Below are positions 1 through 6,215 of a stretch of DNA of 7,121 bases, one piece after another (the first letter of the stretch is position 1; each line of letters opens with the position of its first letter). This stretch comes from Spirochaetia bacterium UBA5368 (GTDB lineage Bacteria > Spirochaetota > UBA4802 > UBA5368), in contig DHPI01000066.1 of assembly GCA_002407865.1 (NCBI GenBank), forward strand, positions 40,339 through 47,459, given 5' to 3'. The translations under genes were made by a program, and so were the position numbers. The notes beneath the pieces were generated by a model. The model had not been told where the DNA came from and searched no databases. It was given only the letters and a program-made list of their open reading frames with translations.

Positions 1-2
1 CC

Positions 3-1088
3 ATCGCGAGTTTCTCGGACGTTCAGAGCGCGGTGGTATTTTCCGACGGGACGCCGTCTGATATCGCGGTTCGGCGCGGATCGGACACGTTCGTCTACCG
101 CGTAACGCCGAAGAAATATTCTGAGAAGGGGTATTATACAATCGGCGTGATGCCGTACGGCGAGCGGGTGCTTGTTGTGCGCGCGATCGAAAAAGATGTC
201 GCCGATGCGGCGGGCGTGCAGCAGTTCGACGAAATAAAATCGATCGACGGCAAAATAGTCAAAACGCCGTCCGATTTTACCGAGTATGTGCGGGCGCATG
301 CGAACTCGGCTGTAAAGCTGCAGATCGTTCGTGCGGGAAAGGAAGTGGAATTGCAGATGACGCCGCGCGTAAGGGAAACCGTAACGGTGAAACAGTTCGA
401 GGATTCCAGGTTTCCCGGCGAAAAAACAGAGGTGGTGGTAGATAAGCTCGACCTTGTCCGTGGCGCGATTGAAGCGGGAAAACTAAAAATTAACGGGACA
501 GCCGCAAGAAGCTTTGACGAGTTTGAAAAACTGCTGGCCGCGAACAGCGGAAGGGTCATCACGCTTGAGAATGCGGGCGGCAGCTATTCGGGCATTGTGT
601 CGTACGAGAAATACGGCTTTATCGGCATTGAGACGGCAATCGCGCCGTCGATGATCGATCTGAAATACGGCATCGGCGACGGTTTCGTGAAGTCGCTTGT
701 CGATCCGTTCGATTTTATCGTGATGAATGTCAAGGGCATGGGGATGCTGTTTTCCGGCGAGCTTGATGTGCGCCAGAACCTCTCTGGCCCGATACGGATA
801 GCGAAAATCGCCGGCGATACGGCGTATTACCGGGGGATTTCCGCGTTCATCATCCTCATGGCGAAAATATCGATCATTCTTATGGTGATGAATTTGCTGC
901 CCATCCCTGCGGTCGATGGGAGTTTTATACTGTTTTTCCTCTACGAGGCGATAAAGCGCAAGCCGCTCAACCAGAAGATAATGGAGAAGATTCAGTTTAT
1001 CGGAATCGCTATCCTGATAGTGCTTGGTATTTTTGTCATTTTCAACGATCTTTCGTTTTTGCCGTTTTTTCAGAAGCTGTTCCAGTAG
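3..1088 (+). CDS. rseP: RseP-like site-2 (M50) intramembrane zinc metalloprotease, 5'-truncated by window edge
   Basis: This is the C-terminal part (about 361 residues) of an M50 site-2 protease, a membrane enzyme that cleaves transmembrane segments such as anti-sigma factors or signal-peptide remnants. The frame is open from base 3. The GTG at 33 is internal, since the residues before it continue a PDZ domain, so the gene starts left of the window and the HExxH motif is not visible. In order I see the end of a first PDZ domain, a full PDZ domain (about nt 145-375, ending in an RAGKEVEL-type strand and a proline), and a degenerate third PDZ-like segment (about nt 430-630). A membrane-associated region follows, with the second metal-binding motif NLLPIPAVDG at 891-920, whose Asp codon is at 915-917, and then a last hydrophobic helix. 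The usual DGG is DGS here. The family assignment is firm; the substrate is unknown. Confidence 0.93.
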   Translation: MASFSDVQSAVVFSDGTPSDIAVRRGSDTFVYRVTPKKYSEKGYYTIGVMPYGERVLVVRAIEKDVADAAGVQQFDEIKSIDGKIVKTPSDFTEYVRAHANSAVKLQIVRAGKEVELQMTPRVRETVTVKQFEDSRFPGEKTEVVVDKLDLVRGAIEAGKLKINGTAARSFDEFEKLLAANSGRVITLENAGGSYSGIVSYEKYGFIGIETAIAPSMIDLKYGIGDGFVKSLVDPFDFIVMNVKGMGMLFSGELDVRQNLSGPIRIAKIAGDTAYYRGISAFIILMAKISIILMVMNLLPIPAVDGSFILFFLYEAIKRKPLNQKIMEKIQFIGIAILIVLGIFVIFNDLSFLPFFQKLFQ

Positions 1089-1155
1089 AGCAGCATAGTC
1101 GTCGGCGGTGTGCCGCATTGCGCTATCCGATTAATTCGGTTTGTGATGACTGGCG

Positions 1156-1201
1156 CAGGGCGCAAAAAAGCGGATGAAATCATCCGCTTTTTTGCGCCCT
1201 G
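1156..1201. terminator. Perfect-palindrome bidirectional intrinsic terminator
   Basis: A 22-bp arm (1156-1177) is followed by two A residues and its exact reverse complement (1180-1201). The inner stem GCGGATGA/TCATCCGC is flanked by A6 (1164-1169) and T6 (1188-1193), so it gives a stem plus U-tract on either strand. It lies between two convergent genes, the protease ending at 1088 and the reverse-strand gene ending at 1232, and can serve both. Confidence 0.9.
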
Positions 1202-1231
1202 TTTGATTAATACCGATGGCGTGTGCGGCGC

Positions 1232-1645
1232 TTAATGTTTTATGTAAACCTTATTGCCCTTTTCGGAGTAATAAAAGTGCCCGCCCCGCGGGCCTTCGTA
1301 GATGGTACGGCCGTCTTTGGTTTTGCCGATGGCTTTGTTTTCTCCCTTTTCTTTCTCAGCTTCTTTTTCCCTGACTTTCTTTTTTTCTTTTTTCTTGTCT
1401 TTATCAGTTTCTTTATCTTTTTTCTTTTTCTTCTCTTTCTCCGCCTCTTTTTTTTCTGCCTTTTCTTCTTTTTTTGTTTCGTGTTTCTTTTTTACTTCCT
1501 TTTTCTTTGGTTTCTTCTCCTTGGCCTTCTTTTCTTTGGTGTCTGTTTTGTCTGCTTTTGCGAATGCCGAATAATCCGTATTCAGTGTCGTCTGTGTCAG
1601 CATGAACGCAACGGCGATAAAAAGAATAAATAAGAATCTTTTCAT
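1232..1645 (-). CDS. Secreted Lys/Glu-rich protein with C-terminal PBCV basic adaptor-like domain
   Basis: A 137-residue protein. The start is ATG at 1645 (reverse strand) because a strong Shine-Dalgarno, AAAGGAGGG, lies just upstream; an upstream Met at 1723 would extend it through non-signal sequence. Residues 1-29 form a signal peptide (MKR, hydrophobic core, likely cleavage after SAFA). Residues 30-103 are low complexity, about half lysine with many Glu. Residues 107-137 form a compact module containing IYEGPRGGHFYY and ending GNKVYIKH. This matches my memory of the PBCV-specific basic adaptor domain (Pfam PF08789), whose core is GPRGG, aromatic residues, a G-K turn and VYI/VYV. That family is known from chlorella-virus proteins and from scattered bacterial proteins. 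The function is unknown; a cationic tether binding an anionic surface (envelope, peptidoglycan, nucleic acid) is my inference. The gene is alone, divergent from ispG, and ends at a shared terminator. Confidence 0.82.
   Translation of the reverse strand: MKRFLFILFIAVAFMLTQTTLNTDYSAFAKADKTDTKEKKAKEKKPKKKEVKKKHETKKEEKAEKKEAEKEKKKKKDKETDKDKKKEKKKVREKEAEKEKGENKAIGKTKDGRTIYEGPRGGHFYYSEKGNKVYIKH
1334..1560. repeat. Low-complexity polypyrimidine/polypurine tract inside the Lys-rich gene
   Basis: The plus strand is overwhelmingly pyrimidine here, with uninterrupted runs such as 1416-1442 (27 pyrimidines) and 1375-1396. The reverse strand is the coding strand and reads AAA/AAG/GAA/GAG codons for the Lys/Glu linker. 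It contains many A-runs of 5-9 and so is prone to length change and slippage. Confidence 0.85.
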
Positions 1646-1692
1646 GTGCGGTCCCTCCTTTCCGCGTAGTATGATGAAATGCCTGAACAAAT

Positions 1693-1723
1693 ATCGTATA
1701 TTGACATTTTGGGGAAAAGTCAA
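1693..1723 (-). promoter_or_regulatory. Candidate sigma-70-type promoter for the secreted Lys-rich gene
   Basis: Reading the reverse strand, TTGACT (1723-1718) resembles a -35 box. It is followed at 17 nt by TATACG (1700-1695) or at 19 nt by TACGAT (1698-1693), either of which could be a -10. This would give a leader of about 40 nt before the ATG at 1645. The match is moderate and the call is tentative. Confidence 0.35.
1701..1723. repeat. Inverted repeat in the divergent intergenic region
   Basis: TTGAC and TTTT (1701-1710, with one bulged A at 1706) are mirrored by AAAA and GTCAA (1715-1723) around a GGGG centre. The dyad covers the candidate -35 of the reverse gene and places a TTGACA on the forward strand, so it could be an operator or simply two overlapping promoter elements. 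Confidence 0.4.
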
Positions 1724-1768
1724 GAAACGGAATAAATGGATGATAAAATTTCTCCTTTACCCGGAAGA

Positions 1769-1777
1769 TGATATAAT
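1769..1777 (+). promoter_or_regulatory. Extended -10 promoter element upstream of ispG
   Basis: TGATATAAT is a perfect extended -10 (TGn plus TATAAT). No good -35 lies 16-18 nt upstream (only TTTCTC-like sequence), which is normal for extended -10 promoters. Transcription would begin near 1784, giving a very short leader before the ATG at 1790 or 1799, or about 27 nt before the GTG at 1811. Confidence 0.55.
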
Positions 1778-1798
1778 GATATACGTCGGATGTCATTT

Positions 1799-2911
1799 AT
1801 GGAGAGTACTGTGGAAAGGAAGAGAAGAAAAACACGGCAGGTGCGCGTGCGCGGCCTGACGATAGGCGGAGGCGCTCCGGTTTCGATACAGACAATGACA
1901 AACCTTCCCATCGAGGATGTCGAGGGTACCATTGCACAGATTGCCATGCTGAAGGATGCGGGCGCGGAGCTTGTGCGGATTGCGGTGCGCAATGAGGACG
2001 GCATTCCGTATCTTGCGAAAATTCGCAGGGCGGTGGACATGCCGCTTTCCGCCGACGTGCATTTCAACTATCGTATCGCTATCATGGCGATCGAGGCGGG
2101 CATCGACAAGGTGCGCATCAATCCCGGGAACATCGGAGACGCCTTGAAGGTGCGCGAGGTAGTGCGCGCCGCGAAGGACCACGGCGTCCCCATCAGGATT
2201 GGCGTCAACGGCGGTTCGCTCGATAAAAAGAAGTATCCGGATGTGACCCCGGAAAACCTCGTGGCATCGGCGATGGACCACGTGCGTATACTCGAGGATA
2301 ACGATTTTACCGATATAGTTGTATCCATAAAGTCGTCGGATATCCCCCAGACCATCGCCGCGAACAGGCTTTTTTCATCCATGTCGGAATATCCTCTGCA
2401 TATCGGCCTTACGGAGGCCGGCTACGGCATCGCGTGTACTGTGCAAAGCTCGATCGCCATAGGCCAGCTCTTAATGGAAGGCATCGGTGATACTGTCCGC
2501 GTCTCGATGACCGGCAATCCCGTGGATGAGGTTGTTGTCGCGAAGAGGATACTCGAATCCACCGGCGAGCGCACTCCGGTAATCCGTATCATTTCATGTC
2601 CTACATGCGGGCGCACCGATCCCGCGCTGGATATTCTTGACATCGCCCGGAGGGTCGAAGACGAGATGCAGCGCAGGTTCGGCGATATGCTCAGGGACTC
2701 GGGCAGGTCGCTCACCGTCGCGGTGATGGGCTGCGAGGTGAACGGGCCCGGCGAGGCGTCGCACGCGGATTTCGGCATTGCCGGCGGACGCGGGGGCGCG
2801 ATGCTGCTGTTCAGCCGGGGCGAGAAGCTTAGGAAGATTCAGGCGGCGGACGCGGTGGAATCGCTTGCGGATGAGATCGGCCGCTTTTTGAAAAACGGAG
2901 GTTCAGTATGA
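1799..2911 (+). CDS. ispG: 4-hydroxy-3-methylbut-2-enyl diphosphate synthase (IspG/GcpE)
   Basis: IspG is the penultimate enzyme of the MEP isoprenoid pathway. It reductively converts methylerythritol cyclodiphosphate to HMBPP with a [4Fe-4S] cluster and ferredoxin or flavodoxin. About 370 residues, matching the short two-domain bacterial form (E. coli is 372). The N-terminus RRKTRQVRVRGLTIGGGAPV and the QTMTN motif open the TIM-barrel. The cluster ligands are visible: the two Cys of SCPTCGRT (about residues 267 and 270) and the Cys and Glu of GCEVNGPGEA (about 312 and 319). The start is ambiguous. ATG 1790 has no ribosome site, ATG 1799 has a weak GGA, and GTG 1811 has GGAG six bases upstream and fits the promoter best. 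I chose 1799 because its N-terminal length matches the E. coli protein. The stop overlaps the next start by 4 nt, so the two genes are probably coupled. Confidence 0.96.
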   Translation: MESTVERKRRKTRQVRVRGLTIGGGAPVSIQTMTNLPIEDVEGTIAQIAMLKDAGAELVRIAVRNEDGIPYLAKIRRAVDMPLSADVHFNYRIAIMAIEAGIDKVRINPGNIGDALKVREVVRAAKDHGVPIRIGVNGGSLDKKKYPDVTPENLVASAMDHVRILEDNDFTDIVVSIKSSDIPQTIAANRLFSSMSEYPLHIGLTEAGYGIACTVQSSIAIGQLLMEGIGDTVRVSMTGNPVDEVVVAKRILESTGERTPVIRIISCPTCGRTDPALDILDIARRVEDEMQRRFGDMLRDSGRSLTVAVMGCEVNGPGEASHADFGIAGGRGGAMLLFSRGEKLRKIQAADAVESLADEIGRFLKNGGSV

Positions 2912-4197
2912 TACGGTCTGATTTGTTGTTCCCGGAGGGTTTTCTCTGGGGAAGCGCTACCTCGGCGTTCCAGGTGGAGGGTGGATGCACGAATCACGAT
3001 TTTTACGATTGGGCGATGCGGGGGCGGATAAAGGACGGCACAAGCCCGGACGACGCCGTGCATTTCTGGAAGTATTATAAGAAAGACATCGCCCTGATGA
3101 AAAAAATGCGCCATACCACCGCGCGTATCGGGATCGAGTGGGCGCGCATTGAGCCGGATGAGTACAGGTTCGATTACGATGCGATTGCGCATTATCGTGA
3201 TATTCTCACTGAAATGCGAAACGCAGGCATCCTCCCGATGGTTACTATTCATCATTTTTCCAATCCCATGTGGTTTGTAAAAAATGGCGGGTGGGCGAAC
3301 AGGAGGGCTGTAGGCATGTTCGCGCGGTATGCGGCGGAGGCTGTCCGCCGGCTCGGCGATCTTGTGTATTCGTGGATCACCATCAACGAGCCTTCGGTCT
3401 ATGCGGTGTCGGCGTATCTTTTCGGGGAGTTTCCGCCGGGGAAAAAGAATATTATCACGGCTTTCAATGTGATGAACTGTATGGCGGATGCGCACTGTAT
3501 TGTGTACGATCTGATACACGATATCCACAGGCAGAGAAAATGGGACGCTCCGAGGGTGGGGGTGGCCAAGCACCTGCGGACATTCGATCCGCTGCGGGAG
3601 AATAGCAAGAGCGATCGTTTTGCCGCGTACCTGATGGACAGGTATTTCAATGAGCATTATCTCCGGCGGATAAATAAAAAAAAGCGCACCCTCGACATTT
3701 TCGGGATGAACTATTACTCGGGTGACCTGGTGTCGTTCCCGATGAAAATGGAGGGACGGCCGGAGCTGGCGAAAAACAGGCTGGGCTGGGACATGTATCC
3801 GGAGGGTTTCCACCGGCTGCTCGTCCGTTATTATGAGCGCTACCGGCTGCCGATATACATAACCGAAAACGGAACATGCGACGACAATGATGAATTGCGG
3901 CCGCACTATATCCTCGACCATGTGGCGCAGATGCACCGGGCAATCGGGGATGGCGTTGACATTGCCGCGTATTATCACTGGTCGACCATGGACAATTTCG
4001 AGCTTGTGGACGGGCTCATGTCGCGCTTTGGGCTGGTGCATGTCGACCATGAAAGCCCCCGCCGCGCTCGGACATTGAAAAAAAGCGGCATGCTGTACGG
4101 CGCGATTTGCCGGGCGAATGGCATTACACGGCGCGCCGTGAAAAAGTTTGCGCCGGAATGGACGTCTCCCGTGGAGAGACATGAACTGGACCGATGA
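2908..4197 (+). CDS. Glycoside hydrolase family 1 (beta-glucosidase/beta-galactosidase type)
   Basis: A 429-residue cytoplasmic retaining beta-glycosidase with a (beta/alpha)8 barrel and no signal peptide. Family signatures run in order: FLWGSATSAFQVEGG near the N-terminus, IGIEWARIEP (about residues 74-83), IHHFSNP (114-120), acid/base Glu161 in TINEP, nucleophile Glu320 in YITENG, and the late HWSTMDNFELVDG. The protein is shorter than typical GH1 (about 440-480), with a compact stretch between the two catalytic Glu. In the subsite -1 motif usually written DNFEW or DNWEW, the Trp is Leu, which may alter sugar or aglycone specificity. The start ATG has GGAGG six bases upstream and overlaps the ispG stop (ATGA). 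The 3' end overlaps the next gene by 17 nt. The family is certain; the natural substrate (glucoside, galactoside, 6-phospho- or lipid-linked sugar) cannot be decided here. Confidence 0.93.
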   Translation: MIRSDLLFPEGFLWGSATSAFQVEGGCTNHDFYDWAMRGRIKDGTSPDDAVHFWKYYKKDIALMKKMRHTTARIGIEWARIEPDEYRFDYDAIAHYRDILTEMRNAGILPMVTIHHFSNPMWFVKNGGWANRRAVGMFARYAAEAVRRLGDLVYSWITINEPSVYAVSAYLFGEFPPGKKNIITAFNVMNCMADAHCIVYDLIHDIHRQRKWDAPRVGVAKHLRTFDPLRENSKSDRFAAYLMDRYFNEHYLRRINKKKRTLDIFGMNYYSGDLVSFPMKMEGRPELAKNRLGWDMYPEGFHRLLVRYYERYRLPIYITENGTCDDNDELRPHYILDHVAQMHRAIGDGVDIAAYYHWSTMDNFELVDGLMSRFGLVHVDHESPRRARTLKKSGMLYGAICRANGITRRAVKKFAPEWTSPVERHELDR

Positions 4198-4993
4198 CGA
4201 CTGCATCGTGCTGGAGGCCGGGGACTACACGATAGGGCTCTTGGACGACGATCTTGAGCGCATGCGTAAAACGCTGCGCGGCATGGGGGATACGGGTATA
4301 AAAATCGAGTACCTGATGAACTCGTTTCCCCGGCATACGGAAACGCTGCATGCCGCTATGGTCGCAAAACGCCTCGTTACCCTCGCGGAGTTTGAGACCT
4401 TTGTACGTGAAACAGGCCATATCACCGAGGCGGAAAAGGACGGCTGGGGCTGGACGTGGGAGGACGGATGGCTTAAGAAGGCCGGCGTATCGTGGCGCGC
4501 GCCCTTCGGCGACGCCGCGGACGCGATGTACCGTGACAACGCGGAGCGCATTCCCGTACTGCAGGCCACATGGAACGATGCGGACGCTTTTTGTGCGTGG
4601 CGCTCGGCGGAGTGGGGCCGCGCCATCTGCCTGCCCTCCGAATCAGAATGGGAGGTGTTCGCTTCACGGGCGGGAGTTTTCCGCGCGGACGAGGCGGGCC
4701 GGCTTATTGAACGGCATGCGTATGATTCATCCGAAGCGTTTTGTGATGCGCTTCTGCGCGCCATCGACGCGGCGGGCGGTGTGCACCCCCCCGGCCTCGT
4801 GTGGGAGTGGACATCCGACTGGTTTCAGCCATATCCGGGCGGTGCATGCAACAGGGAATACGGAGAGGTCTACAGGGTGCTCAGGGGCGGCTCTCTCGTG
4901 AGCCATCCGTTTCAAAAAATGCGGGAATACCGTTTTAGACGCTGTCCTACCGCGCGCAGCCCCTTTTACGGATTCAGGCTTGCATCCGATTGA
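4181..4993 (+). CDS. FGE/SUMF1-fold protein (formylglycine-generating-enzyme family, catalytic cysteines absent)
   Basis: 270 residues with the sulfatase-modifying-factor (FGE) fold, PF03781-like. Evidence: VTLAEFETFVRETGHITEAE (about residues 67-86), SWRAPFG (104-110), PVLQATWNDADAFCAW (125-140), LPSESEWEVFASRAG (151-165), LVWEWTSDW (206-214), YRVLRGGS (231-238) and the terminal GFRLASD. In true formylglycine-generating enzymes the stretch after GGS carries two catalytic Cys spaced by five. Here those positions read Ser241 and Lys246, so copper-dependent formylglycine synthesis is unlikely. The segment between the EWE motif and VWEWTSDW is also shortened. Relatives without the cysteines include EgtB-like, PvdO-like and binding-only members, so an enzymatic or ligand-binding role is open. 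The start ATG 4181 has GGAGAG just upstream; an in-frame ATG at 4148 lies deeper in the GH1 gene and has no better site. Its overlap with the GH1 gene suggests coupled translation. Confidence 0.85.
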   Translation: MNWTDDDCIVLEAGDYTIGLLDDDLERMRKTLRGMGDTGIKIEYLMNSFPRHTETLHAAMVAKRLVTLAEFETFVRETGHITEAEKDGWGWTWEDGWLKKAGVSWRAPFGDAADAMYRDNAERIPVLQATWNDADAFCAWRSAEWGRAICLPSESEWEVFASRAGVFRADEAGRLIERHAYDSSEAFCDALLRAIDAAGGVHPPGLVWEWTSDWFQPYPGGACNREYGEVYRVLRGGSLVSHPFQKMREYRFRRCPTARSPFYGFRLASD

Positions 4994-5297
4994 CCGCGAT
5001 TCACAGGGAATTTTTCTTTATTATTTTTCTTCACTGGTATACACTCGACAGGCGCGGGGATGATTTTCGAATAACCGAACGCCGCTGTTTTCTGCATACC
5101 ATATAAATCAAATCCGCACCGACATGAAAATATTCAGGTATCGGCGTTTGTATGCGGCGGTTATGTGCGCATGCGCCATTATACTGCCAGGATGAATTTC
5201 AGCGGAAGCGGGCGCCGTACATTGCGTGAAAACTGCCGCATCCGGTTTCATGTCCGTTGGCCGTTACGTACGAATTTTTTTGTACGGGAGGGTGCAT
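4994..5297. other. Intergenic stretch of about 300 bp with weak signals
   Basis: No long conserved gene is seen here. It holds a T-rich run (5011-5030) without a preceding stable stem, so it is not a clear terminator. It also has a TATACA preceded by TGG (5035-5043) and a TATAAA (5102-5107) as weak -10 candidates without convincing -35 boxes, a 23-codon ORF at 5124-5195, a GCGCATGCGC palindrome at 5167-5176, and a small CGTAC/GTACG dyad with a T-rich loop (5267-5286) beside the next gene's ribosome site. Confidence 0.6.
5124..5195 (+). pseudogene. 23-codon ORF resembling a truncated lipoprotein signal peptide
   Basis: ATG at 5124 encodes MKIFRYRRLYAAVMCACAI, then ILPG, then TGA. A basic start followed by a hydrophobic core and a small terminal ILPG looks like a type II signal peptide, with the stop exactly where the lipobox Cys codon (TGC/TGT) would stand. 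No clear Shine-Dalgarno precedes it. After the TGA the frame remains open and in phase with the downstream epimerase gene. It may be a remnant, a leader peptide or chance. Confidence 0.25.
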
Positions 5298-6215
5298 ATG
5301 CCGCAGCGAGTAATTATTACGGGGGGGACCGGTTTTATCGGTTCGTACCTTTGCCGCGATCTTGTTGCGTCGGGATACGATGTTATCGTGTTGACGCGGA
5401 ATCCCGACACCGCCCGTGTTCCGAAGGGCGTCAGGGCCGTCGCATGGGACGGCAGCAGCGCGAAGGGATGGCTGCGGTACGCGGAAAAGTCGTTTGCGAT
5501 AATTAATTTGGCGGGCGACAATATCGCCGGCGGGCGCTGGACGGCGAAGAAAAAGAAAAGAATCGTTGAAAGCAGAATCAACGCCGGCCGCGCCGTGGCC
5601 GATGCTGTAAAAAAAGTGAAGAAGAAACCGAAGGTTATTGTGCAGGCGTCGGCAGTCGGCTATTATGGAAACCGCGGCTATGAGATAGTCAATGAAAATG
5701 CGGCGCATGGAAACGGATTCCTCGCCGGGGTCGTGCGCGCGTGGGAAGCTTCGTCGATGGACGCGGAACAGAGGGGGGTTCGGCGCGTCATCATACGCAG
5801 CGGCGTCGTGCTCGGCGGTGATGGCGGCATGTTCGAAAGGCTGGCGCCGGCCTTCAGGCTTTTCGCGGGGGGCGTGCCCGGCAGCGGGCGGCAGTGGGTT
5901 TCGTGGATACACATCGCGGACGAAGTGCGCGCCATCAGATTCCTTACTGAAAACAAAAACGCGCGCGGCGTGTTTAATCTCACATCGCCCAATCCCGTGC
6001 CGGCGTACGAGTTTTACCGGTCGATGGGTGCGCTGCTGAGGCGTCCCGTCTGGGCGCCGCTGAAGGCGCCGCTCTTGCGGCTTGCGCTGGGAGAAATGGC
6101 GGATGAAATGATACTCTCGGGACAGCGGGTCGTGCCATCGCGCCTCCTTGAACTGGGGTTCTCGTTTGCGTATCCGGGCCTCAGCGACGCGTTACGCGGT
6201 CTGGCGCGAAAATAA
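5298..6215 (+). CDS. TIGR01777-family NAD(P)-dependent SDR epimerase (YfcH/SDR39U1-like)
   Basis: 305 residues, the usual length for this family of atypical extended short-chain dehydrogenases. The N-terminal nucleotide-binding motif GGTGFIGS (residues 9-16) starts a Rossmann fold. NLAGDNIAGGRW (70-81), ESRINAGRA (91-99) and SAVGYYGNRG (118-127) are typical of this family. The C-terminal region from about residue 250 (PVWAPLKAPLLRLALGE, then SGQRVVPSRLLELGF) matches the DUF1731 tail. Members bind NAD(P)H but substrates are mostly unknown; E. coli YfcH and human SDR39U1 belong here, and some relatives influence cell division or plastid development. The start ATG 5298 was chosen because GGAGG lies six bases upstream and the protein then begins directly with the Rossmann strand (PQRVIITGG); an in-frame ATG at 5226 would add 24 unlikely residues. 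The gene is probably cytoplasmic and stands apart from its neighbours. Confidence 0.93.
   Translation: MPQRVIITGGTGFIGSYLCRDLVASGYDVIVLTRNPDTARVPKGVRAVAWDGSSAKGWLRYAEKSFAIINLAGDNIAGGRWTAKKKKRIVESRINAGRAVADAVKKVKKKPKVIVQASAVGYYGNRGYEIVNENAAHGNGFLAGVVRAWEASSMDAEQRGVRRVIIRSGVVLGGDGGMFERLAPAFRLFAGGVPGSGRQWVSWIHIADEVRAIRFLTENKNARGVFNLTSPNPVPAYEFYRSMGALLRRPVWAPLKAPLLRLALGEMADEMILSGQRVVPSRLLELGFSFAYPGLSDALRGLARK

Noticed and set aside
483..1118. Reverse-strand frame of 211 codons over the protease gene
   Set aside because: It has no motif and low-complexity charged sequence, and it is antisense to a clear M50 protease.
1223..1633. Forward-strand Phe-rich open frame opposite the Lys-rich gene
   Set aside because: Its poly-Phe content is simply the antisense of Lys/Glu codons. 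The reverse strand has a strong ribosome site, signal peptide and conserved C-terminal module.
2839..4206. Long reverse-strand open frame (455 codons) opposite the GH1 gene
   Set aside because: The translation is rich in His, Arg and Pro with no recognisable motif, and it mirrors a well-supported GH1 gene. It is a typical antisense shadow in GC-rich DNA.
5011..5030. T-rich run after the FGE-fold gene as an intrinsic terminator
   Set aside because: I could not find a stable GC stem immediately upstream, so only a U-rich stretch can be supported.
5165..5506. Forward-strand 113-codon frame overlapping the start of the epimerase gene
   Set aside because: It is Arg- and Tyr-rich with no domain, and it overlaps the well-supported epimerase coding sequence in another frame.
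5199..5912. Reverse-strand frame of 237 codons over the epimerase gene
   Set aside because: The composition is unlike a real protein, and the forward strand encodes a full-length TIGR01777 protein with a ribosome site.
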